Source: Streptomyces vietnamensis (lineage in GTDB: Bacteria > Actinomycetota > Actinomycetes > Streptomycetales > Streptomycetaceae). Taken from it: a stretch of DNA of 64,000 nucleotides. A program made the translations under genes and the position numbers. Position 1 is the stretch's first letter. The number at the start of each line of letters is the position of its first letter. Of this stretch, positions 61,101-64,000 are shown piece by piece. The stretch covers positions 2,213,001 through 2,277,000 of the forward strand of contig NZ_CP010407.1 of assembly GCF_000830005.1 (NCBI RefSeq), in the 5' to 3' direction. The notes under the pieces are model-generated. The model made no database searches. It was not told the DNA's origin and worked only from the letters and a program-made list of their open reading frames with translations.

Positions 61101-61653
61101 CCTTGCCGAAGATGTCCTGGTACTCGGAGGCGGACTTCAGGGCCTCGTCGAACTGGCCGAGGCGGAGGCGGGTCTGCAGCTCGCCGGAGGGGCAGCCGGT
61201 GGAGGCGATCAGGCCCTCGGACCACTGGGAGATGGTCTCCTTGTCCATCCGGGGCCACTTCTGCAGCCAGCCCTCGGCGTACGCGTCGGAGGAGAGCTTG
61301 AAGAGGTTGTGGAGTCCGGTGGAGTTGGCCGCCCAGATCGTCTTGTGGGTGTAACCGCCGGAACCGGAGACGTCGTCCCGCTTCTGGTGCGGCTGGCCCC
61401 ACTGGATCTTCCGCTTGTTGCGCCGGGACTCGGGCGCCACGTACGCCTCGATGCCGATGATCGGCGTCACACCGGCCTTCTTCGCGCTGTGGAAGAAGTC
61501 GTACGCCCCGTGCAGGTTGCCGTGGTCGGACATGGCGATGTGGGTCATGCCCATCTCGTTGCACGCGTTGAACATGTCCTTCAGCCGCGCGGCACCGTCC
61601 AGCAGCGAGTACTGGGTGTGGACGTGGAGGTGCGTGAAGGGCGGCCTGGTCAC
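58114..61653 (-). CDS. dnaE: DNA polymerase III alpha subunit
   Basis: 1179 residues, replicative polymerase (C-family). An N-terminal PHP domain starts at once (THLHVHTQYSLLDG). Catalytic Asp residues are in MPDVDIDFDERR (about 415-425) with GPGRGSAAGSIVAYAMG preceding; a helix-hairpin-helix and OB-fold (VTIGGIISGLQRKMTKQG) lie in the C-terminal third. GTG 61653 follows GGAGG; longer in-frame starts upstream are non-conserved. Divergent from the DUF2252 gene. Confidence 0.97.
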   Translation of the reverse strand: MTRPPFTHLHVHTQYSLLDGAARLKDMFNACNEMGMTHIAMSDHGNLHGAYDFFHSAKKAGVTPIIGIEAYVAPESRRNKRKIQWGQPHQKRDDVSGSGGYTHKTIWAANSTGLHNLFKLSSDAYAEGWLQKWPRMDKETISQWSEGLIASTGCPSGELQTRLRLGQFDEALKSASEYQDIFGKDRYFLELMDHGIEIEHRVRDGLLEIGKKLGIPPLVTNDSHYTYAHEATAHDALLCIQTGKNLSDPDRFKFDGTGYYLKSTDEMYAVDSSDAWQEGCRNTLLVAEQVDTTGMFEAKNLMPKFDIPEGYTEVSWFREETMRGMHRRFPGGIPEDRLKQVEYEMDTIISMGFPGYFLVVADFIMWAKKQGIAVGPGRGSAAGSIVAYAMGITDLDPIPHGLIFERFLNPERISMPDVDIDFDERRRVEVIRYVTEKYGADKVAMIGTYGKIKAKNAIKDSARVLGYPYAMGDRLTKAMPADVLGKGIDLNGITDPSHPRYSEAGEIRAMYENEPDVKKVIDTAKGVEGLVRQMGVHAAGVIMSSEPIVDHAPIWVRHTDGVTITQWDYPSCESLGLLKMDFLGLRNLTIMDDAVKMVKSNKGIDIDLLALPLDDPKTFELLQRGDTLGVFQFDGGPMRSLLRLMKPDNFEDISAVSALYRPGPMGMNSHTNYALRKNGQQEITPIHPELEKPLEEVLAVTYGLIVYQEQVQKAAQIIAGYSLGEADILRRVMGKKKPEELAKNFTIFQAGAKKNGYSDEAIQALWDVLVPFAGYAFNKAHSAAYGLVSYWTAYLKANHPAEYMAGLLTSVKDDKDKSAVYLNECRRMGIKVLPPNVNESESNFAAQGDDVILFGLSAIRNVGTNVVESIIKTRKAKGKYSSFPDFLDKVEAVVCNKRTVESLIKAGAFDEMGHTRKGLVAHHEPMIDNVVAVKRKEAEGQFDLFGGMGDEASDEPGFGLDVEFSDVEWEKSYLLAQEREMLGLYVSDHPLFGIEHVLSDKTDASISQLTGGEHGDGAVVTIGGIISGLQRKMTKQGNAWAIATVEDLAGSIECMFFPATYQLVSTQLVEDTVVFVKGRLDKREDVPRLVAMELMVPDLSNAGTNAPVVLTIPTVKVTPPMVSRLGEILKHHKGNTEVRIKLQGPRTTTVLRLDRHRVTADPALFGDLKVLLGPSCLAG

Positions 61654-61852
61654 AGTGGGGATGCCTCCGACGATGCTGTGGTCCTCTGGGGAGCGACCCC
61701 CAGGCCCCCGATGAATTTCTGGGGGGACAGCGTGGAAGTCTACGTCGGCCGACTGACAGAACGCGGGCACTCAGGAGTACGGTCGCGCGTTGGAGGACCG
61801 GGAACACCTGTCCCATTTGTCATAAGCAGTCTTGCACCAGGAGGCACCCTCG

Positions 61853-63178
61853 ATGTCGGTCCCGCAGCCCACCGCAGCCGAGCGCGGTGAGCACATCCTC
61901 GCCGTCTTCGACACCGCCTTCGGCGAGCTCCTCGCCGCCGACCCCGCGGCCTTCCGCGTCAAGTTCCGGAAGATGGCCGGCTCCGCCTTCGCCTTCTACC
62001 GGGGCACGGCCTGCCTGTTCTACTCCGACCTGGAGCGGGAGACCCACGGCGGCCCGTACCTGGACGAGCAGACCGGCCGGGTCTGGATCCACGGCGATCT
62101 CCACGCCGAGAACTTCGGCACGTACATGGACGCCAACGGACGCCTCGTCTTCAACGTCAACGACTTCGACGAGGCCTACGTCGGCCCCTTCACCTGGGAC
62201 CTGAAGCGGCTTTCCGCCTCCCTCGCCCTCATCGGCTACGCCAAGGCGCTCAGCGACGAGCAGATCACCGAGCTCGTCCGGATCTACGCGGGCGCGTACC
62301 GGGAGCGGATACACGCCCTCGCGACCGGCGCCAAGGGCGACGACGTCCCCGCCTTCACCCTGGAGACCGCCGACGGGGCGCTGCTCGGCGCCCTGCGCGA
62401 GGCCCGGGCACTGACCCGCTTCGGGCTGCTCGACTCCATGACCGAGATCCGCGAGTTCGAGCGCCGCTTCTCGGCGGGCGCGGGCACGATCGAGCTGGAC
62501 GCGGCCACCCGGTACAAGGTCCTCGCGGCCTTCGACGGCTACCTGGAGACCCTGCCGGAGTCGAGCCTGGCCCGCCCCGACTCGTACCGGGTGAAGGACG
62601 TCGTCGGGCGGCGCGGGATCGGCATCGGCTCGGCCGGCCTCCCCTCGTACAACATCCTCCTGGAGGGCAACAGCGACGCCCTGGAGAACGACGTCGTGAT
62701 CTACCTCAAGCAGGCGCAGACCCCGGCGGTCTCCCGGCACGTCACGGACGCGGCGGTACGGGAGTACTTCCAGCACGAGGGCCACCGCACCGTGATCTCG
62801 CAGCGGGCGCTGCAGGCGCACGCCGACCCGTGGCTCGGCTGGACGGAGCTGGACGGGGCGGGCCAGCTGGTCGCCGAGGTGTCGCCGTACGCGGTGGACC
62901 TGGACTGGTCGGACATCGACGACCCGCGGGAGATCGCGGCCACCGTCGCCGACCTGGGCCGGGCGACGGCCACGATGCACGCGGCGGCGGACGACTCCAG
63001 CGGCCACTCCCTGGTCCCGTTCTCGACGGAGCGGGCCATCGACGCGGCGATCGCCGCCGACGAGGAGGGCTTCGCCCAGCTCCTGGTCGACTTCGCGCAC
63101 TCCTACGGGGCGCGGGCGCGGGCGGACCACCAGATCTTCGTGGACCTGTTCCGCAACGGCCGGATCCCGGGGCTCTAG
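61853..63178 (+). CDS. DUF2252 family protein (kinase-like)
   Basis: 441 residues. The motif HGDLHAENFG (about 80-89), then FNVNDFDEAYVGPFTWDLKRL, resembles the catalytic loop and metal-binding DFD of aminoglycoside-kinase-like folds, which is how DUF2252 is usually described. ATG 61853 follows AGGAGG; the ATG 21 bp earlier is inside the ribosome site region. Function unknown. The 199-bp gap to dnaE holds both promoters and a CTGGGG/CCCCAG hairpin. Confidence 0.83.
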   Translation: MSVPQPTAAERGEHILAVFDTAFGELLAADPAAFRVKFRKMAGSAFAFYRGTACLFYSDLERETHGGPYLDEQTGRVWIHGDLHAENFGTYMDANGRLVFNVNDFDEAYVGPFTWDLKRLSASLALIGYAKALSDEQITELVRIYAGAYRERIHALATGAKGDDVPAFTLETADGALLGALREARALTRFGLLDSMTEIREFERRFSAGAGTIELDAATRYKVLAAFDGYLETLPESSLARPDSYRVKDVVGRRGIGIGSAGLPSYNILLEGNSDALENDVVIYLKQAQTPAVSRHVTDAAVREYFQHEGHRTVISQRALQAHADPWLGWTELDGAGQLVAEVSPYAVDLDWSDIDDPREIAATVADLGRATATMHAAADDSSGHSLVPFSTERAIDAAIAADEEGFAQLLVDFAHSYGARARADHQIFVDLFRNGRIPGL

Positions 63179-63220
63179 CAGGACGCACAGCTTGTCCTTA
63201 GAGACCTCTTACGGGTCGGC

Positions 63221-63925
63221 ATGGGACACTCCACGACGATGGACATGGCAGGGACGCAGCTGAGGGCGCTGCGGGCGGCGTTCTTCACGGCACTGGTCGT
63301 GACGCTGTCCGTGGCGTCCCACGTGCTGCTCTCCCGCGTGTCGCTGCCGCTCGGGACGGTCGTCCCGGTCGCGGTCGGCGTCTTCGCCGTGGCGTACGCG
63401 CTGGCCGGCCGCGAGCGCGGCCTCGGCCCGATCGCCGGGCTCCTCGTCCCGCTGGAACTGGCCGCCGACACGCTCTTCACCAGCGGTCAGGCGGTCTGTT
63501 ACGGCCCCGCCGGCGGCCCGGTCGCCGGTTCGCTGCGCTCGGTGGGCGTGGACGTGTTCTGCGGCGGCGCCGTGGGCACGCCGCTGCCCGGCGTGGTGAC
63601 CCCGGAGAGCGGGAGCGCCGCCGCCCTGCTCGACTCCCCCGACCCGGCGCTGCCGTGGCTGCTGCTCCTGGCCCATGTGGGCGTGGGGCTCTCGGCGGCC
63701 TGCTGGCTGCGCGGCGGGGAGCGGGCGCTCGCCCGGCTGCTCCGCGCGGTGGAGTCCTTCGCGTTCCGGCCGCTGCTCCTGGTGGCGGCCTTCTTCCGGG
63801 CCGCGGGTCCGGCGCCGCGGCGGGCCGGCCGGCCCGCCGACCGGCCCCGCTCCTCCCGTGCCCGGCTCCTCGTGCACTCCGTCGGGCGGCGGGGGCCGCC
63901 GCGTCCGGTGCTCGCTCTCGTCTGA
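63221..63925 (+). CDS. Membrane protein of unknown function
   Basis: 234 residues, about four hydrophobic segments (15-37, 42-62, 68-85, 143-163). An extracytoplasmic loop with two Cys (AVCYGPAGG and DVFCGGAVG) lies between them; the tail is Arg/Pro-rich and cytoplasmic. ATG 63221, or the ATG at 63239 (MDMAGTQ). The pair of exported Cys and the DsbA-like start in the next gene suggest a redox or metal context; weak inference. Confidence 0.7.
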   Translation: MGHSTTMDMAGTQLRALRAAFFTALVVTLSVASHVLLSRVSLPLGTVVPVAVGVFAVAYALAGRERGLGPIAGLLVPLELAADTLFTSGQAVCYGPAGGPVAGSLRSVGVDVFCGGAVGTPLPGVVTPESGSAAALLDSPDPALPWLLLLAHVGVGLSAACWLRGGERALARLLRAVESFAFRPLLLVAAFFRAAGPAPRRAGRPADRPRSSRARLLVHSVGRRGPPRPVLALV

Positions 63926-63979
63926 GCGGGCCCCGACGCGTCCCCCTGCCCTTCCCCACCTTCCACGGAGAACACGATC

Positions 63980-64000
63980 ATGAGTGCACGCAACAGCCAC
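63980..64000 (+). CDS. Start of next gene (7 codons, cut by window edge)
   Basis: ATG 63980 follows GGAG; reads MSARNSH and continues beyond the window. The start MS-R-NS resembles DsbA-like thioredoxin proteins of Streptomyces (compare the gene at 32598), which would fit the upstream Cys-containing membrane protein; too short to be sure. Confidence 0.45.

Overview
The window is a GC-rich (about 73%) actinobacterial chromosome segment that reads as core Streptomyces chromosome. It has GTG starts with strong GGAGG-type ribosome sites, chains of ATGA/GTGA overlaps, a leaderless style of promoter, a trp cluster containing trpM, a his cluster with a PriA-type hisA, and an N-terminal trypsin fragment very like the Streptomyces griseus enzyme. 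I see no rRNA, tRNA, CRISPR array, complete insertion sequence or phage.

Layout. 1-15307 is a mosaic of short regulator/effector units: a secreted trypsin (cut by the left edge), a metalloprotease-like zinc-ribbon protein, an ankyrin/HEAT protein, MarR with a divergent MFS pump, a secreted protein-tyrosine-phosphatase-like enzyme, a DEAD-box helicase with a repeat-rich leader, TetR, a VOC protein, MerR with a divergent aldo/keto reductase, PadR with a VWA protein, an LLM oxidoreductase, and TetR with a divergent MFS pump. 15587-21602 is gltBD (glutamate synthase). 22123-22851 is a VIT/CCC1 metal transporter. 23104-31562 is a tightly overlapping seven-gene operon: four different ADP-ribosylglycohydrolase-family genes, a PfkB sugar kinase, a class III CoA-transferase and a CitE-like lyase. 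31532-33419 holds lgt and a DsbA-like thioredoxin protein. 33484-40828 is the trp region (hisI-trpE-membrane proteins-trpC-trpM-trpB-trpA, minus strand). 43499-49230 is the his operon (hisD-hisC-hisB-small membrane ORF-hisH-priA-ridA-hisF, minus strand). 49446-58000 holds membrane, hydrolase, ABC-export and NYN genes. 58114-61653 is dnaE, followed by DUF2252, a membrane protein and the first codons of a further gene.

How the genes fit together. gltBD supplies glutamate, the amino donor for both trp and his synthesis. No trpF lies in the trp cluster, which fits the double HisA/TrpF role known for PriA, encoded in the his operon. hisI is placed directly upstream of trpE, so the two pathways are also linked transcriptionally.

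The most unusual material is the seven-gene ADP-ribosylglycohydrolase/kinase/CoA-transferase/lyase operon, which looks like an uncharacterised pathway that would cut a (ribosyl) glycoside and activate and cleave an organic acid. Also notable is a family of structured repeats. One 202-bp near-palindromic element occurs twice, once read through in frame inside an ADP-ribosylglycohydrolase gene and once between trpM and trpB. A nested 80-bp relative is read in frame in a second hydrolase paralogue. Further small repeat arrays lie upstream of the helicase and across the stop codon of the gene at 49446.
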